Origin: Acanthopleura granulata
Taxonomy: Eukaryota > Mollusca > Polyplacophora > Chitonida > Chitonidae
DNA length: 64,000 nt
Direction of reading: 5' to 3'
Assembly (NCBI GenBank): GCA_016165875.1
Contig: JABBOT010000004.1
Coordinates: forward strand, 17,485,672 to 17,549,671
Shown here: piece after piece, positions 48,286 to 60,653 of the stretch
Layout: the number at the start of each line of letters is the position of its first letter
How positions within the stretch are numbered: position 1 is the first letter of the stretch
The notes under the pieces: model-generated
Seen by the model: only the letters and a program-made list of their open reading frames with translations
What the model was told of the DNA's origin: nothing
Databases searched by the model: none
Program-made: the position numbers and the translations under genes

Positions 48286-50534
48286 CCGTACACCATAGCA
48301 GTTAGATAACTTAATAACCTAAGTATGCGGTCATTGAAAATGACGTAAATGGAAAATTCTCAAAATCTGAGACTGTGGATGTTTAATACTTCAAAGTGAA
48401 AATAGATTGGTATTTGGATAAAAATAAGAGATAACTGAATACGTCAAGCAGTATACAGATGTGATCCCATTGTCTCAATATCTGATACTGTATTCGATAT
48501 TTTTAATACGATATTTAATTTTCTAAGACATAGGACTTGGAGAATTCTGCATGATTTTCAGTTTGGAACAAAAGACTAGACCACATTTCACTCCTCCAGA
48601 CCAGTGTCTATCTACACATTCAAAGTACTAACAAAGTTCTTGATTAGTGTTACAAATTACGACTGTTAACGCTGAATCAATCATAGAGGATTTTAGTGTA
48701 CTGATTAGAAAAGTCTGGTCAGTGCTTGTATGGGATGAGCTTGTAACAGGAAAATTCTCCAGATCTCAGGAATGTAAAATACGTTAATGAGCTAACTACA
48801 TGATAGCTATCGGAAATAGGGTTACATATACCGTTTTAACACACTAATACCTGATATCAAAATATATACCAAATAGAATAATCAAAATATATGTTTATAC
48901 TGGCAAGACGTTGTGCCCAATTCTGTAACTGCGTCATGCCCCAGCATGCTATTTTCGAAATAAATGCTTGTACGAGATAGCTTCCAAGTCAGAAGGCCGC
49001 CTCGATGGAAAATAACAGTACCGTTGAATTCCACCAAAGCTCATAATAGATGGACCATCAATGAACTTGCCTGTACATGTGGGTGTGATCTGTGCATATT
49101 TTCTTTATTTTAGCTCTAGATCTGGGATAGTTACAGTGGTTTTCTCCAGAAACACACTACCCATTCTATTGCTGGAGGAACATAGACCACATAAGAAGAT
49201 TGATTTCATTTTGTAGGTCCAGAATAATTCCCAAGTATTTTATCTGCGTGTTTCATCTTCGGCTACAGGTATACTTAATATGTTAAACATGAAAGAGAAG
49301 AGTACCCTTGTTCTCTCGGTTATCGTATGAGGCCTATCGACCAGTATTGGAATATTGCACCCATCTTACATTTATTACACCTATCCAGCACATGAATTAT
49401 GACACTGTTTCAAACTTTTAGGACTAAATCTGGAACCACGGAAAGATCGCGCGTAAAACCATTACGAGCCACGCCTCTTATTTCTCTAAAGATGCCACTT
49501 CAGCGGATCTGTGGGTATTAATATCAAAGTATTACTTAGGTCCGTTTACACAAAAACGAATCTTCGTCATACTCTATGATGTTGTTTATAGCTTTGCTGA
49601 TTTCTGAGGAAAAAGTCGTCTTTGTTAATCAAATCATTAATACTGTATAATATTTCGTGTCTTTGTGAGGGAAAGACAAATCTATAATGAACTGCTTCAT
49701 GTTCATAATGAATGGACTAACAACATACTTATGTAACAAAAGGGCTTATGAGCCTATCAAATAGTCTTTAGACACCCTCCTGCTGTACTAACCTCGTAGT
49801 AGTGTCAGTGTCCCGCCAGCAATTATATACATGTTGTTCACCATATATCTGTCAAGGTGAAGTGCGAAGTCTTCTACGCAATCTACGCTATGTTAATTGG
49901 TAGTAGCCATTTCATTGCCGAGTCAAGTCTTTCAGCAGAGAGATATTTCTCTTGAACAGCAGTTGTGTTTTCTTTATTGTTCCCAGCGTAGGAGAACCTA
50001 TGCATACTCATGGCGAGAAAGCCATGTTGTTACATGAACACAGTGATAGATTGTTGTTCAATAAAATATACAAAGACTTGATTTCAGTGATGTTTTTCAA
50101 ATGTTTATATACTCATGATAGTGGCACTGAAAATGCACTGCCATTATTATCCATGGACTGTAAACTTTCTGTGTGTAGCATAAGTTCTACTGCACGAAGG
50201 TCTTCAAGGTAGGGCCCATGAATGCTGATTTCAAAAGGGGGACAATCAAATTTGAGAACCTGATCTCCAGCTTTGGAGATCAACTATACCGATCACTCCA
50301 ACAGGTACACATGTAAAAACAAGAGTTCAAGGGAACACAATATACGCTCGAACAAATACATTCGCTTGCAACACATAAAAGAATACCACCATTGCTGTGA
50401 TAAGTATAAACTCTGGGGGAAAGTACTTGATAATATGTTTCTGTATTAAATATATTAAAGTAAAACAATGAGATTGGGAGAAATTGCTCCAAATTATGCG
50501 TTTGTGAATTATAGTTCTCATGCTGTCAAGATTT

Positions 50535-51640
50535 TAGGGTGGGAGCACTAATTATCATGACAGCCAAGGAAATGTATAAACAAATGACCATCGTCACCTC
50601 TGCTCGTCACCTCTGTATCTAGGTATTCGCCAAAAAATGGAAATGGACAAATGTGAGTCGCGACACATTGTCATCTACATATCTGTCCATCAGCCAAAAA
50701 TTAAAACTGTATATGGAAAATAATTAGAGTTGGAGCACGAAATGTATGAAGTATATATGTGTTATAAAGGCAATCCGGTTACCATGGCAGCAGTGAAAAT
50801 CAACAAAGGAGAGTCACTACACATGATCACCAAAAATTAAAATTGAATTAAAAACAATTTGCGTTGTAATCCAGGCACAAAGTTTATACCTAGCTACATG
50901 TATATAGTAGATATCAGAGAAATGGTAACCTGGTTACCATGGCAATGGTGAAAATTGATAAATATGAGTCCTGATTCAGTGTTATATCTGTATCTAAGTA
51001 CCGGTTTCAACGAATAGGGCCTAATTAAAACAAAATATTGCATAGACACGAATTTACTATACAGTACGTGTAAGCATAAAGGAAATAGCAATCTGGTTGC
51101 CATGGCAACCATGAAAATGGACAAATGTAAGCCGTGGCATATCGTCATAAGTATACCTATGTAGCCTATCCACCAAAAATTAGAACGTATGTGGAAAATA
51201 TTGGGAGTTGAAGCCCAGACACCAAGTCAAATCTATTAGTACAGTATATATAGAGAGAAAATGGTGATCTGGTTACCATGGCAGCCATGGAAATGGACAG
51301 AAATGAACTGTGACACATGATCATATCTGCATCCAAGGAATTAAAACAGCACATGGAAAACAACTGGAGTTATAGACCGGACACGAAGTCATATCTATTT
51401 ATGCAGTGTATTTAGTGATAATGGCAATCAGGTTTGCAGGTCAAAGGTAAAAATGAACAAATTCCGCCACAAAGTCGCGACACATTGCCTCCTCTATATC
51501 TTCGTATCCACCTGGAATCAAAATTGAATACGGCAAACAACTGAAGTTGTAGCCCCGGCAGGAAGTCGCATATATGTAGAGTGTCATGGTGTGACTGAAC
51601 TGAAGTAGGTTAACCATAGTGATGCATAAAGTATATGACA
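50535..51640. repeat. Tandem array of about 160-bp units carrying an RFX/X-box-like palindrome
   Basis: At least five units share the order ggttaccatggca, then atgaaaatggacaaatg, gacacattgtcat, 'ccaaaaattaaaactg', 'atggaaaacaa.tggagttg' and cacgaagtcatatcta. The palindromic core starts at 50777, 50932, 51095 and 51271, with decayed versions near 51428 and 51608. Spacings are 155-176 bases. The copy at 51095-51110, GGTTGCCATGGCAACC, is a perfect 16-bp palindrome. No coding potential is seen. Confidence 0.88.
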
Positions 51641-52454
51641 GCTTGACTCTACACCTGGAACGCCCTATTGTGCAGAGAAATCACGTACAATGTGCATTTC
51701 AGTCTAAACTAGGACACGGTTAAGTCTAAAGAGACATGCCTATAGTATGCCTAAAGTAGAAAAAAAAACGCACAGGGTAGGTATAGGCCTACAGAAGACA
51801 ACTAAGTTACAGTAAACACCAACCTCGTTTCGGTGAGTATATATTTGCTCTCAGGTTTCAGCCATTAGACTGGAACATATATCATCGAATCAAGGAACGT
51901 ATGCAATACTGTATCAAACTGTATCTGGTAGTTTACATACAACAAAACCTGATAAATTCGTGGGCATTCCACACATATAGTCTTGTGACACGGAGCTAAA
52001 ACTGTAGAAAAACGACGAACCATTAATGTTGGTACACGACACTGTGTGTGTCAGCTAAAAGCGTGGAAGTGTCGAATATTAAGTCAGCTAGAAGAGTATT
52101 AGTATCGAATGTTGCAATTAATCGCATATGTATATGCACAAAGTGTTATGTATATATCTGTGGTGTTTATGTAGCTGAAAATAGGTCTTATAAAGTTTTG
52201 GACAGGTAAATGGCTGTGTGTTAAGGATAAATCAGGTGACACAGGTGATCAGGAAATTGACATTTGTATGTGTTCAATTGAATGAAACGTTTACCTGTGT
52301 TAGGTAAACATCAGAAATTGTTGAAAATAGACCTCAACATTTACTTTAATTGAACTAATGTCCACCATGTTTTTTTTAAGAGTATAAACATTTTCTTGGA
52401 CAAATAAGACTATGGTTGCATTACATACAGCATCTGCCTATTTAGATTGTTAAC

Positions 52455-52602
52455 TTAGTTATTTATTTATTTTTTGATTGGTGTTCAAAGCGGGAATATT
52501 TCACTTATACGACGGCGGCCAGCATTACGGTGGGAGAAAACCGGGCACACCCCCGGAGAAACACACGTCCATCCGCAGGTAGCTGGCCATCTTCCCACGT
52601 AC
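52455..52602 (-). mobile_element. SINE copy, reverse orientation, head missing
   Basis: An (attt)n tail is followed by gattggtgttcaaagcggg, 'tttcacttatacgacggcgg', 'ccagcattacggtgggagaa', gaaacacacgtccatccgca and 'cttcccacgtacagg'. It stops before the B-box region. Confidence 0.87.
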
Positions 52603-53377
52603 AGGTTGTTGACAGTTATGCCAAATGTCAGTATAACGCTCTGAACGTTTTGTAACTCTGAGAAGTGATACACAATAATTTTCTGTTCAAGTGATATGAT
52701 GTAGAGATTGGCTGTGTTTCAATTTCTGTTAATAAAGCAGATAGGTCCATGAAAATTCGACTTTTGCGAGGATTTATACCTTAGTTAATGTGCCCCCAGA
52801 TCACCATATACACATACTCAAGTGACATACAAGAGTAAACTAAGCTTATACAAGTCGCGCGAATACATTTGTCAATTGTAGTTGTCCAACGAGCCCTGTA
52901 ACCAGTCAAAATAAAACAGAGCCTTCCGACCCTTCATTGAGTTACATCCGACGTGCATGTTCTCCGTTGGGCAATAGTATATTTTTACACTGAAAAACAA
53001 ACCGTAAGTGGTGTTTAAGCACCCATTAATAGCCCAAATTTATTTAATTTTTAACTGATATTGAGATGATAGCTCTCGTTTTGTCTCCATTTTACAAGTT
53101 AAACTCGCTTTATCGCATTGTCTTTTTTCCAGGGGTTTTAGAAAAAGGGCATAAACTTCATCTGAACTTTGCATTGCCACCATATCCCCGAGGTCCATTT
53201 TGTCAAGAAATTAACAGAAATACAGATAAGGTTATCGACAATTATCAGTGTTAGAGAAACAGCCTACGTATGGGAATGGTGTAGATTAAAGAGAAACAAA
53301 ATATATATCTTTGTCTCTAAAAAGGTATTATGTTATTTCAGAATGAACAGGCATGTTCTGCATTTTTTTCCCAACAG

Positions 53378-53927
53378 GTAAGATTCACGTAGTGCAGACA
53401 GACAAGGATGGCTAATAACGAAATGAATTCGGTGGCATCACACGACGCCATGGTTACCTGCCTCGCCATTATTTTAGCGCTTTCAGTCTGCGCGTTCATC
53501 GGGATGGCTTTCAAGTTCTTCGTGATAGATAGAAGAAACAGAAGTTCATTGTCATTTTCTAATGGAAAACATAATCCAGCTTTTGAGAACGATATGTAAT
53601 TACTTCTTGTTATGTCCTTACACGACATCCGAATGTGCCTAGAAGTATATAGGGGGACACATTTAAAATAAATATTTAAATGTCTCTCTTTGATACATAT
53701 TGCGTACATCAAAATTCAAAATGTACACGCGATGGTTTGAAATTGTAAATGTTCGAAATTGAACGTATTTAAAATGTTGTCCCTGCAGGAAAGAGCAGCT
53801 GAAAATGGAGTCGGATAATATGTGTGTGCCGAGTATAAGTGTCAGCGAATCTCTTATCAGTATAGAATTAACTTCTGCTCGGGTAAAAATTAATGCGATT
53901 ATTAATGGTATTTTCTTACTAGTTTAA
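53378..53927 (+). CDS. Small predicted single-pass membrane protein (63 or 108 residues), not recognised
   Basis: An acceptor (tttttttcccaacag, ending 53377) opens an exon with an in-frame TAG (53390-53392) before ATG 53408, so the start is well placed. The protein has a polar N-terminus (MANNEMNSVASHD), one hydrophobic segment (about residues 15-40), a basic stop-transfer (DRRNR) and an NPAFEND tail motif. Read through, it stops at 53599 after 63 residues, with AATAAA at 53667. Alternatively a donor at 53596 joins the acceptor CCCTGCAG (ends 53788) and keeps the frame: M-KEQLKMESDN and onward, stopping at 53927 (108 residues), with AATAAA at 54013. Topology is probably N-out with a cytoplasmic C-terminus. 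I know no family for it; a lineage-specific microprotein is plausible. Confidence 0.5.
53667..53672 (+). promoter_or_regulatory. Poly(A) signal AATAAA for the short form of the small membrane protein gene
   Basis: It lies about 70 bases after the TAA at 53597-53599. In this AT-rich DNA an AATAAA can occur by chance, but the spacing is right for a short 3' UTR. Confidence 0.45.
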
Positions 53928-54012
53928 ATAGCATCCAAAATCACTTGTGTGATTAAAAGAGTATGAAACGTTTGCAGTATACATGCACGTACCTCGTTTT
54001 CCCTTGCATTTG

Positions 54013-54018
54013 AATAAA
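54013..54018 (+). promoter_or_regulatory. Poly(A) signal AATAAA for the long form of the small membrane protein gene
   Basis: It lies about 85 bases after the TAA at 53925-53927 of the spliced form. It supports, but does not prove, the two-exon model. Confidence 0.42.
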
Positions 54019-54283
54019 ACATGAATATCTGCTATTAAAACAACAGTTGTCTTTCTTGCATCCTTCATACATTCTAACACTATAATCTAAACTTAGGCAG
54101 AATAAAATGCTTTGATGCTAAAATGTTTACGTCAAAAAAACTTGGCTTGAGTGTTCAGAATTCAAGGAGAACGTTGCAAAAGGAAACTTGTCTCGTAAAC
54201 TGGCGTGATACTGCATGTGAAAACATTCAAAGCATGTTTAGTGCACACGCAAGAGCCTTCATCACAGACTGCCACAGCAAAGT

Positions 54284-54505
54284 TAGAAACCCAGAAGCCT
54301 CCCACCAATGTGGTCGCCGTGAGCTCAAGTCCAACTCATGCCAGCTTTCTCTCCGGTCGTACGTGAGAAAGTCTGCCAGTAACATGCGCATGGTCTTGGG
54401 TTTCCCTCAGGGTTCTGCGGGGTTACCTCCCACCATAAGCTGGCCGCAGTCGTATAAGTGAAATATTCTTGAGTACGGCGTAAAACACCTATAAAATAAA
54501 TAAGT
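54284..54505 (+). mobile_element. SINE copy with tRNA-like B box and complete tail
   Basis: Blocks in order: 'aagcctcccaccaatgtggtc', B-box-like gagctcaagtccaactcatg, 'ctccggtcgtacgtgagaaa', gtctgccagtaacatgcgca, ggttacctcccaccataagc, cgtataagtgaaatattctt, gagtacggcgtaaaacacc and an (aaata)n tail. Confidence 0.9.
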
Positions 54506-55021
54506 AAACAAATATCAAATTTAGAAATATTTGCATAAGCCTGCTAAATCAGAAGATCGTAAGCTTAAAACATTTTATCAAAATATCTTATTACTACTCT
54601 AATGTCATTGTATGGAAGCTGTTAATAGACGTCTGCTACCTCGTTAAGTAGACCTTTCCAACAGGAGGAGGCAGCGACGATTCGTTTCGCTGCCTCGTTT
54701 TGTATAGAGAGGCCGGGGTAGTGAGGTAGCGAGATGTCCTATATCGGCTTCTATTCTACTGTACAGATATTTGTAAGAATCACTTCAATTAACAAAGATG
54801 TAACTTATATGCCCCTGATATGTTTGAGAGCTCTGTATGCCAAGACCGAGGGGTGTGTATGATGGAATACAATTGCTTTGCAGTGTCTCTAAACCCAACA
54901 GTTAATTCATATACCGTTATCCGTTTGATGCTTATTTACCCGGCTATACATACGGTACCCTGAGTTTCCAACTGAGCTATGCTGGATCGGCTGAGGGACG
55001 GAAGACACATCCGGTATTACT

Positions 55022-55195
55022 TTGGCCTTCCTCTCCAGTCGTACGTGGGAAGGTGCACCTGCAACCTGCGAATGGTTGTGGGTTTCACCCGGGCTCTACT
55101 CGGTTACGTCCCACCATATTGCTGATCGCTGTCGTATGTGTGAAATATTCTTCAATACAGCGTAAAACACCAATCAAAGTAATAAATAAATATTA
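55022..55195 (+). mobile_element. SINE copy, 5'-truncated
   Basis: It starts at ccttcctctccagtcgtacg, then gcacctgcaacctgcgaatg, 'cccgggctctactcggttac', gtgtgaaatattcttcaata and cagcgtaaaacaccaatcaa, with an AATAAATAAATA tail. The tRNA-like head is absent. Confidence 0.88.
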
Positions 55196-57604
55196 TTTTG
55201 GTAATTCATAAAAGCTGTAGGAGACCAAGGACTGCACTCTTGTGAATCACCAAAACAATCACACGGGTTTCAATAAGTCAGCAGATCTGCTCCCTGTTTC
55301 AGGTATTGCACTTTATATAAAACTGAGTGTGCAGCTCATGATGACACACATATTATGGGCATTGAGCAGCTGCCGTGCTGGAGTACTTCCTCACCAACTT
55401 CTAAATTCGACTGAAAGAAACCAAGCAAGGCGGGGTTTATCTGTTATGCACTTATACACTATAATTTGTGACTGTGCTGTACTACACGGCTGTGGACCGT
55501 GCAGCACTGACACGAACTAAAGTACTCCATGAGCAGCTACCACATCGTTTCGTCCAGTTTTAAACCTTCCTGAACAGTATCACACGGGTGCTTTATAAGC
55601 TTCCAGTACCCAAAAGTCAACGCTTTGTTAGTTCGATATACTTATATGTCTTTCACAGCCAAACAGATAGATAGGATACATGGACTTGTATCCATGTACA
55701 CAAGCTTCGTGGCCTTGGTTATGTTAAGGTGCACTCTGTTAGAGTACAGCAGTTAGAATGTTGTTGTATATGGTTGATTTACTATTTATATAGGGCCTAT
55801 TAATTCTTCGAGAACTTGTGTTTTAAGTTGTTTTTGAAATGAACAGTCACTTGAATTCAAGGTTCGGGCAACGTCATCTAATATTCTAATCAGCCATGTT
55901 GTTCCGACATAATTCAACGCACTGACCTATCGTTAATCAACCTCTACTCCTGTTTTCGCACGTGCATGTATAGCATGTATTATTGTTCAATGCGGAAGAT
56001 GTGCATATTTTGAAATAACAAGTAATAAAATCCAAACAGGAAATTTGAATAGAAACTACGGAAGTATGTAGCTAGTTAAATATTTCACGTCTGCATAAAG
56101 TCATAGTTAATTGGTACGGGAAGTCATCGTGTGAAGTAGATTCGCCTTCCATTGCTTTCAGCTTCTCTATCTGGGACCGTGAGTTGTCACTGCATTTTTC
56201 TACCTAATTCTGCTTAAGCTATGGTGAAAGGAAGTGTCTAAGTTGCCACTGTTTGGTAGTAGCTTACAATTTACTGTACAACTTTACTATAAGTTTCAAG
56301 AGCATAAACAGTTAGAATATAAAATCCAACTGAGGTAAACTGACAAGAGGCTGTATTTCACTGGTTGTGTACCAACTTTTACCATCTACCAACTGTTCTT
56401 CTCCGTTCTGATTTTAGTCTCTATGCTTTGGTCTTTTATGGGTATTACGCCGTAAGCTGTTCGCTGTAAGACGTTTCGAAAAGAAATCCTTTCTAGGAGA
56501 TGTATCAAAAAATTCTCCTCACAAAAGTGGCACAATAAGAAGAATATGCTCTTTATGAAATGAGCACATTATAGTTTTTTTTGTGGGCGCAGTGACAAAT
56601 CTGCAGGCAAGGCACTCCAAAACGTCATACATCACCCCTCGCATACTATAAAAAGGAACAAAATTGAGTCTACTTGTATCGTCTTGATGAACCAATTGAG
56701 CCTAAAAATCCTGGCAGCTTTTGTTATATTGGTGTGCTGACGAAACGCAACCCTCTGTTGAGGGTTAAATAATGTCATCCGCGACTCATCTTCACGTGGA
56801 TTTATCCTAAAGGAGGTCAATTTATCAGTAAAAATGGGAAAAGTATTACGCGCTTGAATCCCAAAACCTCGTTACTTCTCACTATATCATCACAGCGGAG
56901 TGACGAGGGAAGTGAAAATATATATTTCTTGTTCCATGTAAAGCACCCTGCTTCTTTAATCTGGTAAACTTACTAAATATCATCCTGGTATATATCTCTT
57001 CCGATAAATACAAATCTGAGAATATTCCCAGGTACATGTACATATTTACATGTTACAGGCTGCATGTTTGAACTAGCATTATATCTGAAAACTAGTACTA
57101 GTAATAAGTCTGTCCTCGCCTTTCACTGTCCAGCCATACACTAGCAAATTTCTTCAACAATATGTTCAATGAATATTAATATTAAACACATACCATAATT
57201 TATGTTGATGACAGATCCATTCAACAGTTTATCTTAGATTCAAACTCATAGGCATACATGTATGTATTAATCACACCAGACCAGCAAAGTAACCAGCTAG
57301 CCATGTCAGTGTATTGCTGGTACTTAGAGCACTGTACATGTGCATTGTAATAAAAGAAAATCTTTTGTTTACTGATATGAATGAAGAGATTAGGTTTTAA
57401 TTTCATACAGGCTCTTAATGGGTGATTTGTTGCAAAAGTCACTAAGGCTAACATATGCTCAGTAGGTTATACGACAGATGTTATAAGCTACAATACTCCT
57501 GAATATTTATAAAACAACATTACTCCTGACCGTTCATGAAAGTATTCTCTCATTTCATTCAAAGTAATAAACAATTGCAAATGCTGATATATTTACATTC
57601 ATGT

Positions 57605-57850
57605 AAATATGTTCACCTAATAGGTTTTCTCCACCCATAGAACTGATAGCCATCATGTAAATGAAAAATTCTTGAGTTTGGTCTTAATGAACAAACAAAT
57701 AAAAGAAGACACAGCATAGATCCAGCATAAAGATCAATGGTTTACCCTGGACACTTTGGTTTTCTTAATCCATAAAGCTGATCACCATGGTGGAAGTGAA
57801 AACATTCTTGAATTTGGCCTTCGTGAACAGTGAAATAAATATGTATACAT
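57605..57850 (+). mobile_element. Two degraded SINE 3' ends in tandem
   Basis: Two blocks resemble the SINE 3' half: ccatcatgtaaatgaaaaat then 'cttgagtttggtcttaatga' (about 57650), and accatggtggaagtgaaaac then cttgaatttggccttcgtga (about 57785). Each ends in an A-rich tail. They resemble each other and may be one old duplication. Confidence 0.5.
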
Positions 57851-58935
57851 AAATATAATATTTAAGATATAGCCATATAAATACAGCAATAGTTTGCTAT
57901 ATATATACAAACTGAAGAGCATGCAAATTTCATGTTTCTCTTATTTTTAAGAAATATACTGACCTGTATTCATTAATATGGATATATAATTTTATTCTTG
58001 TAATGGATAGTATGGAGATATGTAATAGTTTATATATGTTGCACATACTACAGTGGTAATAATAAAACCATTTTCAGCTTTGCAAGTCAAATGCTTTGTT
58101 TCAGGTATTATATCTGGTGCTGTCAGTCAGATTAGTTAATAAGTACTTTTCTGTCCTGTCTCATAGACGGCTTAATGTCTTTTTATCATGTTTCACTTTC
58201 GGTGTCTATCGGATAAACACAGAACAATAGGTGGAAAACAGCATTTTTCTCAAATTTTTCAATGCACCACTTCAAAGTACAGTCTGAAAACTGCCAGAAG
58301 TACATGTATACAAGGCTGTCAAAAGAGAGTAGTGCCCAAATCTTATAATTTATAATACACGTAAGAGTAGAATTTGTGTATCTATGCAACACTTCTTAAC
58401 TGTGTGGGTGAAAGAGTATTGAATGAAAATAATTTATTCTGCAGATGTGTGTTGATGTTTGAGACATTCTGTTACTATCAGTTAATACATGTGTGTATAA
58501 ATATATTAGTATATAAATGTACAAATCAATGTATCAGGTACATGTATAATAATCCTGAAGACTTATAATTAATATGTACTCCTACTTGACTGTAACTATA
58601 TAATATTTGTCTGCAAGCGATGCATATACATTTGAAAGCAATAGTATGTTTGCCTGATATCTATTACTGGAATTAAAATCCTGTTCATCACAGTGTCTAG
58701 GGTATGCATGATCCGCACGGATCGATAATAAGAGAGTCGAGTGGTCGCAATCGTCTTCCATAGATTGCGCCATTGCCATGTTCCGGGGCGGACTTCTACA
58801 TATAAGGATTTGCAGGATATTGCTTGGTTCACCGGTATACATGTATTGTCCCATACTGGCTCTGATAAACACTGATTCCTCAAACTTATCGCTTGTTTTC
58901 CAACATTTTCTTTATAACAGTTCTTTCATATTTAG

Positions 58936-60653
58936 GTGGGGACCGATCGTCATAAAATGGAAGACTGGCAGTCGGGTAACAGCATAGTGAGCAGTCTGAA
59001 GTATGCCCTGGATAACAGTCATCTGTGTGATGTAGAGTTTCACTTTGTGGAAGAAGATCCTGTGGTATCCCTAATGGCCCACAAGCTTATACTAGCGCTG
59101 AGGAGTCCAGTTTTCCAAGCAATGTTTTTTGGACCCATGGCTGGAGAATCCGCTAAAGTGGAGATAACTGACATCGATTCATCTGCCTTTGCTGAGTTAC
59201 TGAGGTAATACATATCGGTGATACATATAGATACGTCATGTCGGCCAATACACAATTATCAAAACAGTAACGTCTATTAATCGGGACTGTAGGTCTACAT
59301 TAAAGTATTGATAAGCTGGTTCCCAAATTCACTTGTCAAAAACTAATAGCTTTGAACAACGGCATTTTGTTCACTTGCATGGTCATCGACGAATATATTC
59401 TTTTGATTGAATTGAAGTGTCACCAAGGCCCTATAAACTGCAGCCCAAGGAGCTTTTTAGACTGCCGTTAAAATTTTAGGCTTTGTCACAAACGTTTCAT
59501 TACTTTAGGCTGAATCTGGCATATATAATCTCAAATCCACAGGTATGTATACACGGACGAGGTTAACCTATGCCATGAAGACGTGTTCGATGTACTGAGG
59601 GCTTCTCACAAATATTTCATCAGGGGTTTGGTAGGGAAATGTTCCAAGTTTCTCATTAGCACCATCAGCATGACAAATGTCTGCGAACTCCTGGAGAAAG
59701 CTACACTTTTTGGGACAAAGGACCTTCAGAACCACTGTTTAGTTTTTATTGATTTTCACACGAAAGATGTGCTGAAAACGGACGGGTTTCTCTCGCTGTC
59801 TCGCCCGACTCTGGAGCGAATTCTTTCAGCAAGTACTCTCCATGCTGATGAGTTCATCATCTATCAGGCCATACAGGCATGGACTGTGGCTGAGTGCAAT
59901 CGACGTTCCCTGGACCACAACATTTTCGAAAATAGGCGAATCTTGGCGGAACCGCTTGTTAGTTTAATACGGTTTCCGTTGATTTCCCCCCAAAAATTTT
60001 CGGAGGAGGTTGTCGGAAACCCTTTAAGCTTGTTAACGCCACAGGAAACAATCAATTTATTTCAGACATTTACTAAGAAGATGTCCAATCCACACGACTT
60101 CCTCTGTCAGCCACGCAAAGAGGAGGTATATCTGACCATTTCCAGGTTCGAAGACAACGGGCGGTGTCGACTCTGGTGCCAGGGAATAGAAGATAAATTT
60201 CAGTTCACAACTAACACGGAACTTGTATTGTCGGGTATTGCTGTTATGGGGAGCATACAGCGCTGCGGGTGTTATGGTTATATGAAAGGTTCAGTCCGTA
60301 TTTTGGATTCTAGCGAAGCTGAGCCAGTCATTCTAGCCATGAAAAATCTCGATCACAGGCAAAAGCCTTTCACACCATCTAACCAGTGCACTTCGGCAAA
60401 GGTAGTCTTGTACGATATTTCAGTTGATCTGAAGGAGTTTTCAATTTTCGTTTCACCTGGGAAAGCTTACGGCTTACACTTAACAATTGACAGAAATTTA
60501 GACGAATGTGATTGCAACGAGATTTGCGATTGTTACGATATTGTTTCTAACAGCCATCCTAAACAGGCGGTTCAAACAGGTGAAATCATAACAACTTTTC
60601 AGAACAGCGGCGACGCAGTAGTAAAGCATCTAATGTTTAATTACTGGCGATAA
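58936..60653 (+). CDS. BTB-BACK-PHR domain protein (BTBD family), complete, 2 coding exons
   Basis: Probable Cullin-3 substrate adaptor like BTBD1/2/3/6, so a cytoplasmic ubiquitin-ligase component by family. Exons are 58936-59204 (ATG at 58957 after a TTTAG acceptor at 58935, implying a 5' UTR exon) and 59543-60653. The coding sequence is 1359 nt, or 452 residues. The BTB domain (about 15-120) includes LCDVEFHF, AHKLILALRSPVFQAMFFG and YVYTDEVNL. The BACK region (about 125-240) includes LEKATLFG and DEFIIYQAIQAWTVAEC. The C-terminal PHR-like part (about 285-452) starts near CRLWCQGIEDKFQF. The sequence DECDCNEICDC within the PHR part is an unusual Cys-rich insertion. Which BTBD paralogue it equals cannot be decided; invertebrates often have several. 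Confidence 0.93.

Larger units (their letters stand above)
47415..53377. other. Repeat-rich intergenic DNA without recognisable genes
   Basis: Besides the two tandem arrays and one SINE described separately, about 48290-50530 and 51640-52450 show only short random open frames and AT-rich DNA. I found no exon with family similarity. No clear poly(A) signal follows the NAGA-like stop codon. Confidence 0.5.
53928..58935. other. Intergenic DNA with SINE copies
   Basis: Two good SINE copies (54284-54505, 55022-55195) and two degraded ones near 57.6-57.85 kb are described separately. The rest is AT-rich, with only short frames that have no family resemblance. The BTB gene's 5' UTR exon, if any, must lie here. 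Confidence 0.5.

Noticed and set aside
49952..50212. 86-codon plus-strand frame
   Set aside because: Composition and lack of motifs or splice sites suggest chance; no homology recognised.
54123..54461. 112-codon plus-strand open frame
   Set aside because: Its second half is the SINE at 54284-54505 read in frame and there is no family similarity, so it is not a gene.
55242..55520. 92-codon plus-strand frame
   Set aside because: No recognisable motif, no splice signals and biased only by chance; not reported as a gene.
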